From positions 1-64,000 of the forward strand of contig NZ_APNK01000002.1 of the NCBI RefSeq assembly GCF_000732535.1: 64,000 bases of DNA, in the 5' to 3' direction. The translations under genes and the position numbers were made by a program. How positions within the stretch are numbered: the stretch's first letter is position 1; the number at the start of each line of letters is the position of its first letter. This DNA is from Salinisphaera hydrothermalis C41B8 (lineage in GTDB: Bacteria; Pseudomonadota; Gammaproteobacteria; Nevskiales; Salinisphaeraceae). The notes beneath the pieces were generated by a model, which was given only the letters and a program-made list of their open reading frames with translations, was not told the origin of the DNA and ran no database searches. This document shows positions 17,168 to 27,136 of the stretch, one piece after another.

Positions 17168-17988
17168 GGCCATCTCGTCGACGTGAGATGGCCCGACACA
17201 GCGTGCGTGAATACGGGATCAGCATCCGGCTGGCCTGCGTGGCGTTTTCGATCAGCCGGACCTGCTATCGCTATCAGCCGACGTTGTCGGATGAGAACGC
17301 CGAGATTGCTGACTGGCTGATCCGCCTGACCGATCATCAGCGCAACTGGGGGTTCGGCCTGTGTTTCCTGTATCTGCGCAACGTCAAGGGTTTTCGCTGG
17401 AACCACAAGCGCGTGTATCGGATCTATCGCGAGCTGGAACTCAATCTGCGGATCAAGCCGCGCAAGCGCTTGAAGCGAGACGCACCGGAGAAACTGGCCG
17501 TGCCGACGGCGTCCAACCAGAGCTGGTCGATGGACTTCATGCACGACCAGCTGAGTGATGGCCGCAGCTTCCGGCTGTTCAACGTCATCGACGACTACAA
17601 CCGCGAAGGCCTGGGGATCGAAGTCGATCTGTCGTTGCCCTCAGCCCGGGTCATTCGCAGCCTGGAGCAGATCATCGAATGGCGCGGCAAGCCGGCCGCC
17701 ATTCGCTGTGACAACGGCCCGGAATATATCAGTGGCGCGTTGATCAAATGGGCCGCCAAGCGCAAGATCCGGCTCGACTATATTCAGCCGGGCAAGCCGC
17801 AGCAGAACGCCTACGTCGAACGCTATAATCGAACGGTTCGCTACGACTGGCTCAATCAGCATCTGTTCGAGTCCATTGCTCATGCTCAGGACGCTGCGAC
17901 GCGTTGGCTCTGGACTTACAATCACGAGCGGCCAAACATGGCGCTCGGCGGCATCACACCCATGCAGAAACTGAGTATGGCTGCTTAA
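17161..17988 (+). CDS. IS3-family transposase OrfB (DDE catalytic domain; expressed by -1 frameshift)
   Basis: The frame after the slippery site reads [20 protein letters not shown] and contains an IS150/IS3-type rve integrase domain: WSMDFMHD (first Asp), [11 protein letters not shown] (second Asp) and [12 protein letters not shown] (Glu), ending with [20 protein letters not shown]. All three DDE residues are present and the frame is uninterrupted, so the element could be active. Translation is probably as the OrfAB fusion; an ATG at 17161, overlapping the slippery run, allows separate OrfB. Confidence 0.94.
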   Translation: MVRPSRRREMARHSVREYGISIRLACVAFSISRTCYRYQPTLSDENAEIADWLIRLTDHQRNWGFGLCFLYLRNVKGFRWNHKRVYRIYRELELNLRIKPRKRLKRDAPEKLAVPTASNQSWSMDFMHDQLSDGRSFRLFNVIDDYNREGLGIEVDLSLPSARVIRSLEQIIEWRGKPAAIRCDNGPEYISGALIKWAAKRKIRLDYIQPGKPQQNAYVERYNRTVRYDWLNQHLFESIAHAQDAATRWLWTYNHERPNMALGGITPMQKLSMAA

Positions 17989-18199
17989 CTCCGCTTTTGA
18001 TTTGCGCTAAAAACGGGGGGATTACCGAATCACGATGACCACTGGATGGAGCGCCAAAGTTGATTCCACTTCCCTTGTTCTGGATTGTTCGTGAAGATTA
18101 CTGATACTGCGAGGTAACCAATTGTTGCGGTGGTACCGTTAATTGCGGTGATGGATTGGGGGCTATGCGACCTAACGCGACATTGCTAACCTGTTCCGA

Positions 18200-18480
18200 T
18201 GGGTGCCATGAAATGATGGTGGCGACCTTGGGTCATGCCGGACGTGCACAGCCCACGCGCTGGGGTCTCCAACGGCTGATGCTGTCCGGCGAGCACAAGA
18301 GCGTGGAACCCATGGTGGCTCGGGGCACGCCTGACAGCGTTCCGCTCCGGGGCATCAGGCCGGCCGTGCATCATACGGTCGTCCATGCCAGCTGGGACGA
18401 CGACGACTGCTGCTGCCGGCGAGCGGGTAATGCCGGAGCTGCTGCATGAAAATCTCGAGCCGGGCGTTCGGAAACTGTTG
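18200..18480 (+). pseudogene. remnant of an IS701-like transposase N-terminus
   Basis: The plus strand reads LMLSGEHKSVEPMVAR, then HTVVHASWDD, and after a frameshift ERVMPELL, matching the order of conserved blocks at the start of IS701-family transposases (L-x-GE-x-KSVEPMAAR, HH-x-V...W-D, ERV-PAL). No catalytic part follows. Assignment is from recalled family motifs in short degraded sequence. Confidence 0.42.
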
Positions 18481-18819
18481 GCACGTTCCAGCGTGATCGT
18501 GCTGTGGCTCGGCCACGAGAACACCCGGCAAGGACACAGGCCACTATGTGGAAGCAGACCTCATCATGAAGAAGCGTTTGGTCGCGCGGCACGAATCGCA
18601 GGAACAGGCGCTACGCCTATATAAACCACCCTATAGTCGGATTGGCTTCCACCGGGCGCTATGATGAAGTGAGGCGCTGGTTTATCAAATGCTCATGCGG
18701 CGGGCGATCTGGTGCTTCACATAATCGAGTACCGGACCTAATTTAGCTTAAGCGAAGCTTCGCATTAGCGGAAGGGCTGACTGACTGCTGATACCCGGCG
18801 GGTGCTCACGCTAGCGCTG
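18481..18819. other. IS-derived debris with no recognisable gene
   Basis: Short frames only, on either strand, between the IS701-like and IS66-like remnants. No conserved protein motif, palindrome or RNA gene was seen. It is most simply read as decayed mobile-element DNA. Confidence 0.4.
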
Positions 18820-18952
18820 TCCTTGATTTCTTGATCGAAACGGCCGAAGTCAATGACCAAGAAACCTACGCCTCGCTCGGATACGTTCTTGAACGTCTGC
18901 GTACGGCGACATGGAAGCCATGCTGACGTTGAATCTGCATGAGCAGGATTAG
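18820..18952 (+). pseudogene. C-terminal remnant of an IS66-family transposase
   Basis: The plus strand encodes LIETAEVNDQETYASLGYVL + ERLRTAT followed, after a frameshift, by MEAMLTLNLHEQD-stop. This parallels the C-terminus of IS66 TnpC (S-L-I-E-T-A-K-x-N-G-x-E-P-Y-x-Y-L...L...A-T...EALLPWNL). Only about 45 codons survive and they are frameshifted. Confidence 0.6.
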
Positions 18953-18973
18953 CCATGAATCTGTTCGCCTGGA

Positions 18974-19312
18974 ATGATGAGGTTTGCGGATCGCTTGTCG
19001 AACAACATGGCCCCGCCCTACATGGTCGAGCGATTCAATCCGTTGGCTGATCGCCGCGCGTTCGAGTTTAATGCCTGGTTCCATGACCGAGTCGAGCCGG
19101 ATCGCAGTTGGATCGTGGAGGAGAGTATCTCGCGGTTTCGCTACATGTACGTGTCGGCACGCGTCTCGCGGGATAAGTATTGCACTCGCCCTGGGGTTGG
19201 CGTGGGGCCGACGGCCCGATGTGCTGGTAAGTCTGTTTCGGGGCAGTCATTCCTGATCGCCTGGCTGCGAGCTTAGTTACGCGGGGTAAAAACCGCGTTT
19301 TTGGACCGCGAT
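18974..19312 (+). pseudogene. decayed partial copy of the glycosyltransferase at 14590-15738
   Basis: NMAPPYMVERFNPLADRRAF, HDRVEPDRSW and ESISRFRYMYV match NNIPSPYMVERFNALADRDA, NDRVEPDRSW and ESTWRFRYRYV of the intact gene; after a frameshift GRRPDVLVSL also matches. DNA similarity is obvious over about 310 bases (18999-19310 against 14631-14950). The copy has at least two frameshifts and an in-frame stop, and ends just before wzy. It marks an old duplication or gene replacement. Confidence 0.85.
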
Positions 19313-19369
19313 GATATTCGAGCGCTCAATTTCTTCGTGCCAATTTTGAATTTGGAAGCTGCTTTCGCA

Positions 19370-20719
19370 ATGTATTATTCGATTGATCTGATATTACTGG
19401 TGTTGAATGGGGCGGCGCTCTCGGTATTTCTATCACGGCCTGCACGTCACACGTTGTTGCTCATCGTGAATTCAATATATCTGACGATTGGTATTATTGG
19501 TTTTTGCTTTTATTCATATGGCATTGATTTGATTAATGTCCCCTTTTATAGGATCTTCGCGCGCTCGTCAGACTTTAATTCTATGTCTCTTTTTTTGTAT
19601 TTATCAGCTTTGCTGGTCTTAAATATCACTAGTGCCGCTATAGAATTGCTACTGCCGAAGTTGAGAAGTTCGAAAAATTCCGTTGCTCGCGTTCGAGGCA
19701 TGCGGTTCATCTCCATTAAAAAATCGACTTACTCGTTGGCTATTGTCTTAATGTTCTACACGATATACGTGTCTGGGCGTGGACTTGAAAATACATTGTT
19801 CGGTGGCGCATATCTTGCGCAAGATAATAGGGCGCTAACTTTAATTGGAACCGTTGGCATATTGCCGTCGGCCTTTATTTGTGGCTGGTGCGTTTCCGGA
19901 TCACGACGTGTCGGCATAAAAATAATTTCGGTGATAATTGGGCTTTTATTTTGGGCGACGCTTGCAGGTCTCGCGACGCGTTTGTCCGCGTTATTTTGGG
20001 TCATGTTTGTCGGCGGACATATATACGGGAAAGGGTCGTTGCGTCGATCGAAGGCATTGATTTTCATTTTGGTCTTGATGTTGCCTAGTTTGTTAAGTAT
20101 CCCGCTTTACATGCGCGGGAGTGCCGATCTAGGGTTGCTTAATTTGCCGGAATCTCTGCTTAGTTATATATCATTGCGAAGCTTTGCTTTTACGTGGTGG
20201 TTCTCTGTTATTTCAACGGTAGAGAATTTTACATTTGGTCTCCCGCTGGCGGGAATGGTTTATTCCTACGCCAAAATACCGGATATTTACTTTTGGACGG
20301 AAATTAATCCGCTTCCATCTTTCATTGGATTCCCGGGTCTTCCTGATTGGTATACAATCGCCCCTACGTTAACGATCCCCGACTATGCTTTTATTCCATA
20401 CAATGGGATTGGCGAATTGGCCAATTACGGTTTCATATTTTTTTGCTCTTACTACATTTTGGCGAGCGTTGTAATAACTTTCTTTGATCGGAAAAAACGC
20501 TACTTTTCCGGATCGGCGGATGGGGCGTTCGGTGCGGGGGTGGTGAATCTTTGCTCCGTTTTGATTGCATTGTCGTTTTTATTATCTACCCAGTATGTAC
20601 TGCGTGCGTCTACTAGGTTTTTTTATTATGCAATTTTCATTTATATAATTTATCGAATGGGCGGAAGGTTAGTAAGGATGTTTGTCCGCTCGACCGGAGG
20701 GAGTCTAAGAGGGCGCTGA
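19370..20719 (+). CDS. wzy: putative polysaccharide polymerase Wzy (AT-rich, transferred)
   Basis: A 449-residue polytopic membrane protein starting at ATG 19370 (MYYSIDLILLVLNGAALSVF) with GGAAG upstream, about ten to eleven hydrophobic segments and a long loop near residues 300-360 (INPLPSFIGFPGLPDWYTIA), the topology of O-antigen/capsule polymerases. It is the only polymerase candidate in the locus. Base composition is strikingly AT-rich (many TTT, ATA, AAT codons) compared with flanking genes, a common sign of recent transfer of wzy genes. Sequence is too divergent to name the linkage formed. Confidence 0.7.
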   Translation: MYYSIDLILLVLNGAALSVFLSRPARHTLLLIVNSIYLTIGIIGFCFYSYGIDLINVPFYRIFARSSDFNSMSLFLYLSALLVLNITSAAIELLLPKLRSSKNSVARVRGMRFISIKKSTYSLAIVLMFYTIYVSGRGLENTLFGGAYLAQDNRALTLIGTVGILPSAFICGWCVSGSRRVGIKIISVIIGLLFWATLAGLATRLSALFWVMFVGGHIYGKGSLRRSKALIFILVLMLPSLLSIPLYMRGSADLGLLNLPESLLSYISLRSFAFTWWFSVISTVENFTFGLPLAGMVYSYAKIPDIYFWTEINPLPSFIGFPGLPDWYTIAPTLTIPDYAFIPYNGIGELANYGFIFFCSYYILASVVITFFDRKKRYFSGSADGAFGAGVVNLCSVLIALSFLLSTQYVLRASTRFFYYAIFIYIIYRMGGRLVRMFVRSTGGSLRGR

Positions 20720-21156
20720 GTCTTGCGCTGTCGCTGCAAATAGTGATTTATTGCGGCGAGTGGGCAGGCATGGGGCTGTAGTGTGGTAAAACAAACATGG
20801 AAATTTGTTCTAAGGGCAACTTCGCTATATTCGAGCGTGCCTGCTCATACGCCTACCGTAGCTGCAACGTCTTCTCATTATATCTCTCCGGCGCCCGGGG
20901 GCACCGCGGAACCGCTTCCCGATTTCCATCGACGAGTTGGTAGTGTGGTCGTTACAATTGAAGATTCCTAGTCAAGCCAGCACTGGCCAGTGTGCCCGAC
21001 TGGTACCCTGCCGCAATTCGGGTTTTTCAGACCCTCGGATAGTTCTGCGTGCCAATTTATAAATGGACCGCAACGGCAGTTACTCAGTAATATTGATTGG
21101 CCCGTGCAAGATCGAATTGCCGCGGCTCATTCAATCGCCTCACATTTGATAAAGTT
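20720..21156 (+). other. 437-bp gap between wzy and the next glycosyltransferase
   Basis: No protein family is recognisable on either strand. A 62-codon frame at 20783-20971 has no RBS or recognisable motif. Composition changes gradually from AT-rich (wzy side) to GC-rich, so this may be the scar of gene replacement. Promoter content cannot be excluded. Confidence 0.4.
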
Positions 21157-22314
21157 ATGCGGCAGCGCGATCAGAGACCCATTTTTACTGTTGGCACATT
21201 TCCACCGCCTACACATGGCATGGCTGCCGTAAACGCTGCCGTGCGCGAAGCGCTACGCAGTGCGGGTGCGGAGGCTACTGTTATCAACTTAGCGGCCTCT
21301 GGCATTGATCGTTCGTTGACCAACCGACTCGGTCGGCTGCCTAGAGTTCTGCGGGGGCTTGCGCGTTTTGCATGTTTGCCTTGGCGGTGCCGCGCAACGC
21401 TGTATATGAGTGTGTCCGGGGGGTGGGGTCAGGTATATGAGCTGCCATTTGTCGCGGTGGCCCGGTGGCGCGGTATGCCGGTGTATCTGCACCATCATAG
21501 TTTTGCCTACCTCGACCGGCGCAGCCGGTTGACGGGCTGGCTGATGCGACTTGCAGGCCCTGAATGCGTACATATCGCGCTCTCGACGGGCATGGCGTCT
21601 CGCTTGCAGGCGCAATACTCGGTCAAGCAAGCTGTGGCGGTGTCGAATACCGTATTTTTCTTGCAGCCAGATACTACGACTGAAGCCACCACTTTTGCGC
21701 CGCGTCGGAAGCTGCATACTCTGGGATTGCTCAGCAATCTTGCCGAGGAAAAAGGCGTTTTCCTGTTTCTCGATCTGATGGCCGCAGCACGGGATGCTGG
21801 GTTGTCGCTACGCGGCATGCTGGCCGGCCCATTTCAGGACGACGAGACGGAGCGGCGGGTGCGCGCACGCCTGACGCACTTGCCCGCGGTCGAGTACGTG
21901 GGGCCGAAATACGGCGCAGAAAAAGACGCATTCTTCGCGAGCATTGATGTTTTTGTTTTCCCCACAACCTATGTCAATGAAGCCGAGCCATTGGTACTGC
22001 ACGAAGCAATGCAGCGCGGCATTCCGGTCATCGCTTATGGGCGTGGCGCTATTCCCGAAATAGTCGGCGCAGAATCTGGCTTGGTGGTTGATCCCGCTGT
22101 GCTGTTCGTGCCCGCGGCGTTGGATTGCCTTCGGGTTTGGCTGCATGAGCCGGCTGTCCTCGAGGCGGCTTCGAGTGCAGCCGTACGTCGCTGTGTGGAG
22201 ACTTACAGCGCGAGCGAAAGGCGCTGGCTGGCGTCGCGGGATGCATTGGTAGACGGCGTTGCGATGGCGTCTCCGAGCGAAGAACAGTCGAGGAGCACCT
22301 CATCAAAAGTCTGA
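21157..22314 (+). CDS. family 4 glycosyltransferase
   Basis: A 385-residue GT-B enzyme starting at ATG 21157. FTVGTFPPPTHGMAAVNAAV is the acceptor-domain opening seen in capsule GT4 enzymes; the donor domain has HTLGLLSNLAEEKGVFLFLD, a VFVFPTTY..EAEPLVLHEAM block with the E-x7-E motif, and GIPVIAYGRGAIPEIV. The frame continues upstream to 21097 but without conserved sequence. Its stop lies inside the beginning of an fkbM pseudogene that probably was the next cotranscribed gene. Confidence 0.85.
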   Translation: MRQRDQRPIFTVGTFPPPTHGMAAVNAAVREALRSAGAEATVINLAASGIDRSLTNRLGRLPRVLRGLARFACLPWRCRATLYMSVSGGWGQVYELPFVAVARWRGMPVYLHHHSFAYLDRRSRLTGWLMRLAGPECVHIALSTGMASRLQAQYSVKQAVAVSNTVFFLQPDTTTEATTFAPRRKLHTLGLLSNLAEEKGVFLFLDLMAAARDAGLSLRGMLAGPFQDDETERRVRARLTHLPAVEYVGPKYGAEKDAFFASIDVFVFPTTYVNEAEPLVLHEAMQRGIPVIAYGRGAIPEIVGAESGLVVDPAVLFVPAALDCLRVWLHEPAVLEAASSAAVRRCVETYSASERRWLASRDALVDGVAMASPSEEQSRSTSSKV

Positions 22315-22759
22315 CCACTACGGCCGGCAAGATCGCTTGCATACTGCCTGTGCCTGCGTTGCGTCGGGCACAGATGTGTTGTCGCTTGGCGGCGGGCTTG
22401 GAGCATGCAGGGTTGCTGCAGCACCTCGGCGCGATGAAGGCTGTGGTAGGTATCGGCTCGAACCGCAGGCATTTCGCGTTGGTGACACGGCACGTTTTCC
22501 GCCGGTGCGGGTTGTCTCCCTAGAGCCGCTACCGGGGCCAGCTGAATTGTTCCGGCGTGTGTTTGACGGTGATGCCGGTGTGGGACTGGTAGAGGCGGCC
22601 CTCGGCCCCGAGCGGGGCGAGGCGGTGATTCACCTCTCTGCACGCGACGACTCGTCTTCGCTGCTACCGATCACCGGCAGGCAGAACGCGCTGTTTCCGG
22701 GCACGGTCGAGGCCGGCGCCGCCACTATCCGCTGTGCGCGAAGCGATGGTGCAGATTAA
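22302..22759 (+). pseudogene. frameshifted and truncated FkbM-family methyltransferase
   Basis: Frame one reads PVPALRRAQMCCRLAAGLEH, GLLQHLGAMKAVVGIGSNRR and HFALVTRHVF; about 22495-22505 the similarity jumps to the next frame, VRVVSLEPLPGPAELFRRVF, EAALGPERGEAVIHLSARDD and SSSLLPITGRQNALFPGT. These are consecutive FkbM blocks. The SAM motif is degraded (GIGSNRR where DIGANRG is expected), and the C-terminal third is missing after 22759. The gene is dead. Confidence 0.78.
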
Positions 22760-23023
22760 CGAGTGGGTGGATAGTCGCCCTCTGGGCTTTCAGCCTACAT
22801 CGACGTGAGCTGGAAGACGATTGCTGGTACTGACAATCACATTCATGATAGTTAGCGTTCTTTGCTGCGGGAGTTAATCGGTGCGGTGGAGAGTAGTGAT
22901 TCGTCATCAAGGTAGGTGATTTGGCGAATGGTGGTTGATTTTCGAGACAGCTAGATTTTTGCAGTCTTTGTGGTATGAACGTTAGCGCTATATAAATGCT
23001 TGATAGATATTGATGGTGCCGGT
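22760..23023 (+). other. gap after the fkbM pseudogene
   Basis: 264 bases with no recognisable coding frame; the distal half becomes AT-rich and may include the leader of the acetyltransferase gene. No hairpin with a T-run was seen. Confidence 0.35.
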
Positions 23024-23587
23024 ATGACCCGCGTTCGAAACGACCTGTTCGATGCAAAAAAAGGCCTGGATCGGGGCCGTCCTAAATTGGTAGAGGCCGT
23101 CTGGTACCTGCTTAAGGTCGCCTTCTTTTTAAGTGCGCTACCTTGGCCGTCCTCTTTGAAATGCCGGATTCTGCGCTGGTTTGGTGCCTCTATCGGACAA
23201 GGAGTGGTGATCAAGCCGCGCGTCAATATACATCTCCCCTGGAAGCTATCAATCGGAGATTATTCTTGGGTTGGCGAAGAGGCATGCATTATCAACTTTG
23301 AGCCGTTGGTGATTGGAAAGCACTGTTGTGTCTCACAACGGGCTTTTCTGTGTTGTGGAAACCACGACTATCGTAGCCCGGACATGGCATATCGAAATGC
23401 GCCGATCGTTGTTGAGGACGGCGTCTGGATCGGTGCTCAAGTGTTTGTGGGGCCGGGAGTGACGATTGGTGAGGATGCGGTGGTAACCGCGGCGTCGGCG
23501 GTTTTTAGCGATATGAATGCTGGAATGGTATGTGCTGGTGTGCCTTGTGTCGCCACAAAACCCCGGTGGCGCGATGACAGTTTGTGA
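23024..23587 (+). CDS. WcaF-like O-acetyltransferase (hexapeptide repeat)
   Basis: A 187-residue left-handed beta-helix acyltransferase. After an N-terminal hydrophobic helix (residues ~25-43) the hexapeptide repeats begin (IGQGVVIKPRVNIHLPWKL), with CCGNHDY supplying the catalytic His, and end with VWIGAQVFVGPGVTIGEDAV and GVPCVATKP. This layout matches colanic-acid WcaF and related sugar O-acetyltransferases that use acetyl-CoA. It would decorate the repeat unit. ATG 23024 is preferred; an in-frame TTG lies eight codons upstream. Confidence 0.82.
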   Translation: MTRVRNDLFDAKKGLDRGRPKLVEAVWYLLKVAFFLSALPWPSSLKCRILRWFGASIGQGVVIKPRVNIHLPWKLSIGDYSWVGEEACIINFEPLVIGKHCCVSQRAFLCCGNHDYRSPDMAYRNAPIVVEDGVWIGAQVFVGPGVTIGEDAVVTAASAVFSDMNAGMVCAGVPCVATKPRWRDDSL

Positions 23588-23633
23588 TGACTGATGTCGT
23601 CGTTAGTACGTTAATGGTAATTTTTTATAATTA

Positions 23634-24896
23634 ATGCGAATTCTTATTTACGGGATTAATTTTGCTCCGGAACTCACGGCGACGGGAAAATACACGGGCG
23701 AAATGGCGAGTTGGCTCTCACGGCGAGGTCATCAGGTTCGTGTGGTTACTGCGCCACCTTATTATCCCGACTGGCGAGTAGGTGACGGTTATTCGGCAAA
23801 GCGTTACGTGCGAGAGTCGGATCTGTCAGAGAATGGCGAGATGACGGTTTATCGGTGCCCGCTTTGGGTGCCAAAGAGTCCGAGCGGTAGTAAACGTTTG
23901 GCGCATCTTGCCAGTTTTGCGGTCTCCAGCGCGCCCGTGATGTTGGCGCAGGCGAGATGGCGAGCGGACTTGGTCGTAGCGATCGCGCCAACTTTGTTCT
24001 GTGGGCCAGTGGCTCGTTTGATCGCGAAGTTGTCAGGCGCCAAGAGCTGGCTCCATATTCAGGATTTTGAAGTGGACGCCGCATTCGATCTCGGCATGTT
24101 GCAATCGCGCAGAGCGCGTCGATGGTTTCTCGGAGCCGAGGGTTCTCTCTTGCGCAGCTTTGATCGTGTGTCGACGATTTCGGACCGCATGCTGGACCGT
24201 TTAGCGGACAAGGGGGTTGCTGCGTCGCGACGCGTGTATTTCCCGAATTGGACGGATTTGGAAGCCATTCATCCGCTGTCACAGGCGTCGTCCTTTCGGG
24301 ACACGCTCGGTCTGGCTCCTAGTACGCGGGTGGTACTGTATGCCGGGAATCTTGGGGAGAAGCAGGGGCTGGACGTTTTGATCGACGCTGCCCGCCAAAC
24401 CGTTGAGAATACGAATATCGTCTGGATAATTGCAGGCGCTGGTAGCGCCAAGGCTCGGCTCCAGGCGCGTGCGGCGGACCTGCCGAATGTGCGCTGGTTG
24501 CCATTGCAGCCGATGGAAATGCTCAACGAGCTTTTGAACCTCGCTGATGTTCATGTGCTGCCACAGCGCGCGGATGCAGCCGATCTGGTGATGCCGTCGA
24601 AGCTTACCGGTATGCTGGCGAGCGGCCGGCCGGTGGTGGCGACGGCAGCCGAAGGAACTCAAGTGGCATCGATTGTCTCCCGGTGTGGTATTTGTGTCCC
24701 GCCCGAGGATGGGGACGCGCTTGCGGAAGCTTTGCTCGAGCTCGCAGGGGATGAGGAACGCCGAGAGGTATTAGGCGCCAGTGCGCGACACTATGCCGAA
24801 ACACATCTGGGTTACGAGCGGATCATGAAGAATTTTGAGTTAGAGGCGGAAGCGCTTGTGAACGGCGCAGCCGATACAGTGGAAGAAGATGCATGA
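23634..24896 (+). CDS. WcaI-like glycosyltransferase
   Basis: A 420-residue GT4 enzyme starting [20 protein letters not shown] and [20 protein letters not shown], followed by [12 protein letters not shown]: the signature opening of the colanic-acid WcaI family. Further landmarks are [38 protein letters not shown] and the [20 protein letters not shown] donor loop. It is coupled to gmd by an ATGA overlap, which suits a fucose-containing repeat unit. The exact acceptor is not deducible. Confidence 0.87.
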   Translation: MRILIYGINFAPELTATGKYTGEMASWLSRRGHQVRVVTAPPYYPDWRVGDGYSAKRYVRESDLSENGEMTVYRCPLWVPKSPSGSKRLAHLASFAVSSAPVMLAQARWRADLVVAIAPTLFCGPVARLIAKLSGAKSWLHIQDFEVDAAFDLGMLQSRRARRWFLGAEGSLLRSFDRVSTISDRMLDRLADKGVAASRRVYFPNWTDLEAIHPLSQASSFRDTLGLAPSTRVVLYAGNLGEKQGLDVLIDAARQTVENTNIVWIIAGAGSAKARLQARAADLPNVRWLPLQPMEMLNELLNLADVHVLPQRADAADLVMPSKLTGMLASGRPVVATAAEGTQVASIVSRCGICVPPEDGDALAEALLELAGDEERREVLGASARHYAETHLGYERIMKNFELEAEALVNGAADTVEEDA

Positions 24897-25981
24897 CTAA
24901 GCGCGCGCTTATTACCGGGGTTACCGGCCAGGACGGGGCCTATTTGGCCGAGCTGTTGCTCAGCGAAGGCTATGAGGTGCATGGCATCAAGCGGCGGGCT
25001 TCGTTGTTCAACACCGATCGTATTGATCACCTGTATCAGGACCCGCACGAGGCTAATCCGCGGTTTATTCTCCATTATGGCGATTTGACGGATTCGACGA
25101 ACCTGATTCGTATTGTTCAGCAGGTGCAGCCCGACGAAATTTACAACCTGGGTGCTCAGTCGCACGTCGCAGTCTCATTCGAAAGCCCGGAGTACACTGC
25201 CAACAGCGATGCACTGGGCACCTTGCGCTTACTCGAGGCGATCCGAATTCTTGGTCTTGAAGACAAGACACGGTTTTACCAAGCGTCTACATCGGAGCTT
25301 TACGGCAAGGTGCAGGCGGTTCCCCAGAACGAAACGACGCCTTTCTACCCGCGGTCGCCTTACGCCGTGTCGAAGTTGTACGCGTATTGGGCCGTGGTCA
25401 ACTACCGCGAAGCGTATGGCTTATACGCATGCAACGGTATTTTGTTCAACCATGAATCGCCGTTGCGTGGTGAGACTTTTGTAACCCGGAAGATCACGAG
25501 GGCATTGGCGCGCATCAAGCTGGGCCTGCAGGACTGTCTTTATCTGGGAAATCTCAACGCTCTGCGAGACTGGGGGCACGCACGTGATTACGTGAAAGCG
25601 CAATGGTTGATGCTGCAGCAGGCCGCTCCCGAAGACTATGTGATCGCCACCGGTAAGCAGTATTCGGTACGCCAGTTCACCGAGGCCGCTTGTCGCGAGC
25701 TGGGTATCGATATCCGTTGGGAAGGTGCCGGAGAGAGTGAGAAAGGTTACGACGCAAAATCCGGAGCGTGTCTGGTGGCCGTGGACCCGCGGTATTTCCG
25801 TCCGACCGAAGTGGAAACGTTGCTGGGCGATCCATCGAAGGCTCGTGAGCAACTCGGCTGGGAGCCGGAAGTGTCCTTCGATGCGCTCGTTGCCGAAATG
25901 GTTCGCGAAGATCTGATGAGTGCCGAGCGAGACGAGCTATGCCGGCGGCAAGGTTTCCAAACCTTCGATTATCACGAGTGA
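24893..25981 (+). CDS. gmd: GDP-mannose 4,6-dehydratase
   Basis: A 362-residue extended SDR enzyme converting GDP-D-mannose to GDP-4-keto-6-deoxymannose, the first committed step to GDP-fucose, colitose, perosamine and rhamnose. Diagnostic segments: [15 protein letters not shown] (NADP site), [28 protein letters not shown], and [12 protein letters not shown] with the catalytic Tyr-x3-Lys; [19 protein letters not shown] is specific to Gmd. fcl follows 168 bases downstream, so the product is GDP-L-fucose. Start overlaps the wcaI-like stop (ATGA). Confidence 0.96.
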   Translation: MTKRALITGVTGQDGAYLAELLLSEGYEVHGIKRRASLFNTDRIDHLYQDPHEANPRFILHYGDLTDSTNLIRIVQQVQPDEIYNLGAQSHVAVSFESPEYTANSDALGTLRLLEAIRILGLEDKTRFYQASTSELYGKVQAVPQNETTPFYPRSPYAVSKLYAYWAVVNYREAYGLYACNGILFNHESPLRGETFVTRKITRALARIKLGLQDCLYLGNLNALRDWGHARDYVKAQWLMLQQAAPEDYVIATGKQYSVRQFTEAACRELGIDIRWEGAGESEKGYDAKSGACLVAVDPRYFRPTEVETLLGDPSKAREQLGWEPEVSFDALVAEMVREDLMSAERDELCRRQGFQTFDYHE

Positions 25982-26149
25982 ACGCGTAATTGAAGTCGGG
26001 CCAAGTGATTCCGCTCATCAGTGGAGTCGAAGAGCAAGTTGGCCTGGGTTTCGGCGGGCGCTTTCAGTAGATTACACCCCGATATAGCCAAAGCCCGCTT
26101 CGTCGGCAGATGAGGCCTGCCCGGCAGCGAGTGAGTTGGAGAGAGTTTT

Positions 26150-27136
26150 ATGGCAATTGAGTCCGAGTCGTCCGATATTGCGCCTGCCGCTAGGCTGAGT
26201 CCGGAGTCACGTATTTTTGTCGCCGGTCATCGCGGCTTGGTGGGTAGCGCTATTGTACGGCGGTTGCAGGCTGGTGGATTCAATAATCTCCTGTTGCGCA
26301 GCCGCCGCGAGCTGGATCTCACCAGCCAAGCCGCCGTGGATGCCTTCTTCGAAACGGAACAGCCGGAATACGTGGTCTTAGCCGCGGCCAAAGTCGGAGG
26401 TATTAGAGCCAACAATACGTACCCAGCCGAGTTCATTCGAGACAATCTAGCCATGCAGACGAATGTAATTCATTCTGCATGGGCGCATGGCACTAACAAG
26501 CTGTTGTTTTTGGGATCGTCGTGTATTTATCCGAAACATGCGCCACAGCCGATGCCCGAGGATAGCTTACTTACAGGCCCTCTTGAGCCAACCAATGAGT
26601 GGTACGCCGTTGCCAAGATCGCCGGTATCAAGATGTGCCAGGCATATCGAAAACAGTACGGGTTCGATGCGATTTCGCTAATGCCGACCAATCTATATGG
26701 TCCCGGCGATAACTTCGATCTCAAGAATTCTCACGTTCTCCCGGCTCTCTTGCGCCGTATTCACGAGGCGAAGCAGGCGCAGCAGCCGGAAGTGGTCGTA
26801 TGGGGTTCGGGCACGCCGCGGCGCGAGTTTCTTCACGTGGACGATCTGGCTGATGCGGCGGTAACGCTGATGGCGAACTACAGCCGCCCGGAAATCGTCA
26901 ACGTCGGAGTTGGCGAAGATATATCGATCCTGGAACTGGCCGAACTGGTCCGCGACGTTGTTGGCTACGAAGGTAAGTTGGTTCTGGATCGGGACAAGCC
27001 AGACGGCACGCCGCGTAAGCTGCTGGACGTGTCGCGAATAAATGACATCGGCTGGCGCGCACGCATTTCGCTTAAGGACGGGATCGAGGAGACGTATCGG
27101 TGGTTTTTGGATCACCAGGATCAATATCGTGGCTGA
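26150..27136 (+). CDS. fcl: GDP-L-fucose synthase
   Basis: A 328-residue bifunctional epimerase-reductase producing GDP-L-fucose from the Gmd product. The NADPH motif [17 protein letters not shown] is near residue 23, with [19 protein letters not shown] (catalytic Ser/Cys region), [11 protein letters not shown] (Tyr-x3-Lys), [13 protein letters not shown], and [12 protein letters not shown] near the end. GGAGAG lies before the ATG. Together with gmd it shows that the exported polysaccharide contains L-fucose or a derivative. Confidence 0.96.
   Translation: MAIESESSDIAPAARLSPESRIFVAGHRGLVGSAIVRRLQAGGFNNLLLRSRRELDLTSQAAVDAFFETEQPEYVVLAAAKVGGIRANNTYPAEFIRDNLAMQTNVIHSAWAHGTNKLLFLGSSCIYPKHAPQPMPEDSLLTGPLEPTNEWYAVAKIAGIKMCQAYRKQYGFDAISLMPTNLYGPGDNFDLKNSHVLPALLRRIHEAKQAQQPEVVVWGSGTPRREFLHVDDLADAAVTLMANYSRPEIVNVGVGEDISILELAELVRDVVGYEGKLVLDRDKPDGTPRKLLDVSRINDIGWRARISLKDGIEETYRWFLDHQDQYRG

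Larger units (their letters stand above)
16831..18026 (+). mobile_element. IS3-family insertion sequence, apparently intact, 1196 bp
   Basis: The ends are imperfect inverted repeats opening GGTAATCCCCCC (16831-16842, and on the minus strand from 18026), with matching blocks extending to TCAAAAG(T/C)GG. The flanks carry a 4-bp direct repeat GAAT (16827-16830 and 18027-18030). Inside are orfA and orfB in the usual IS3 arrangement with an A_AAA_AAA slippery heptamer. The intact frames and exact duplication suggest a fairly recent insertion. Confidence 0.92.
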
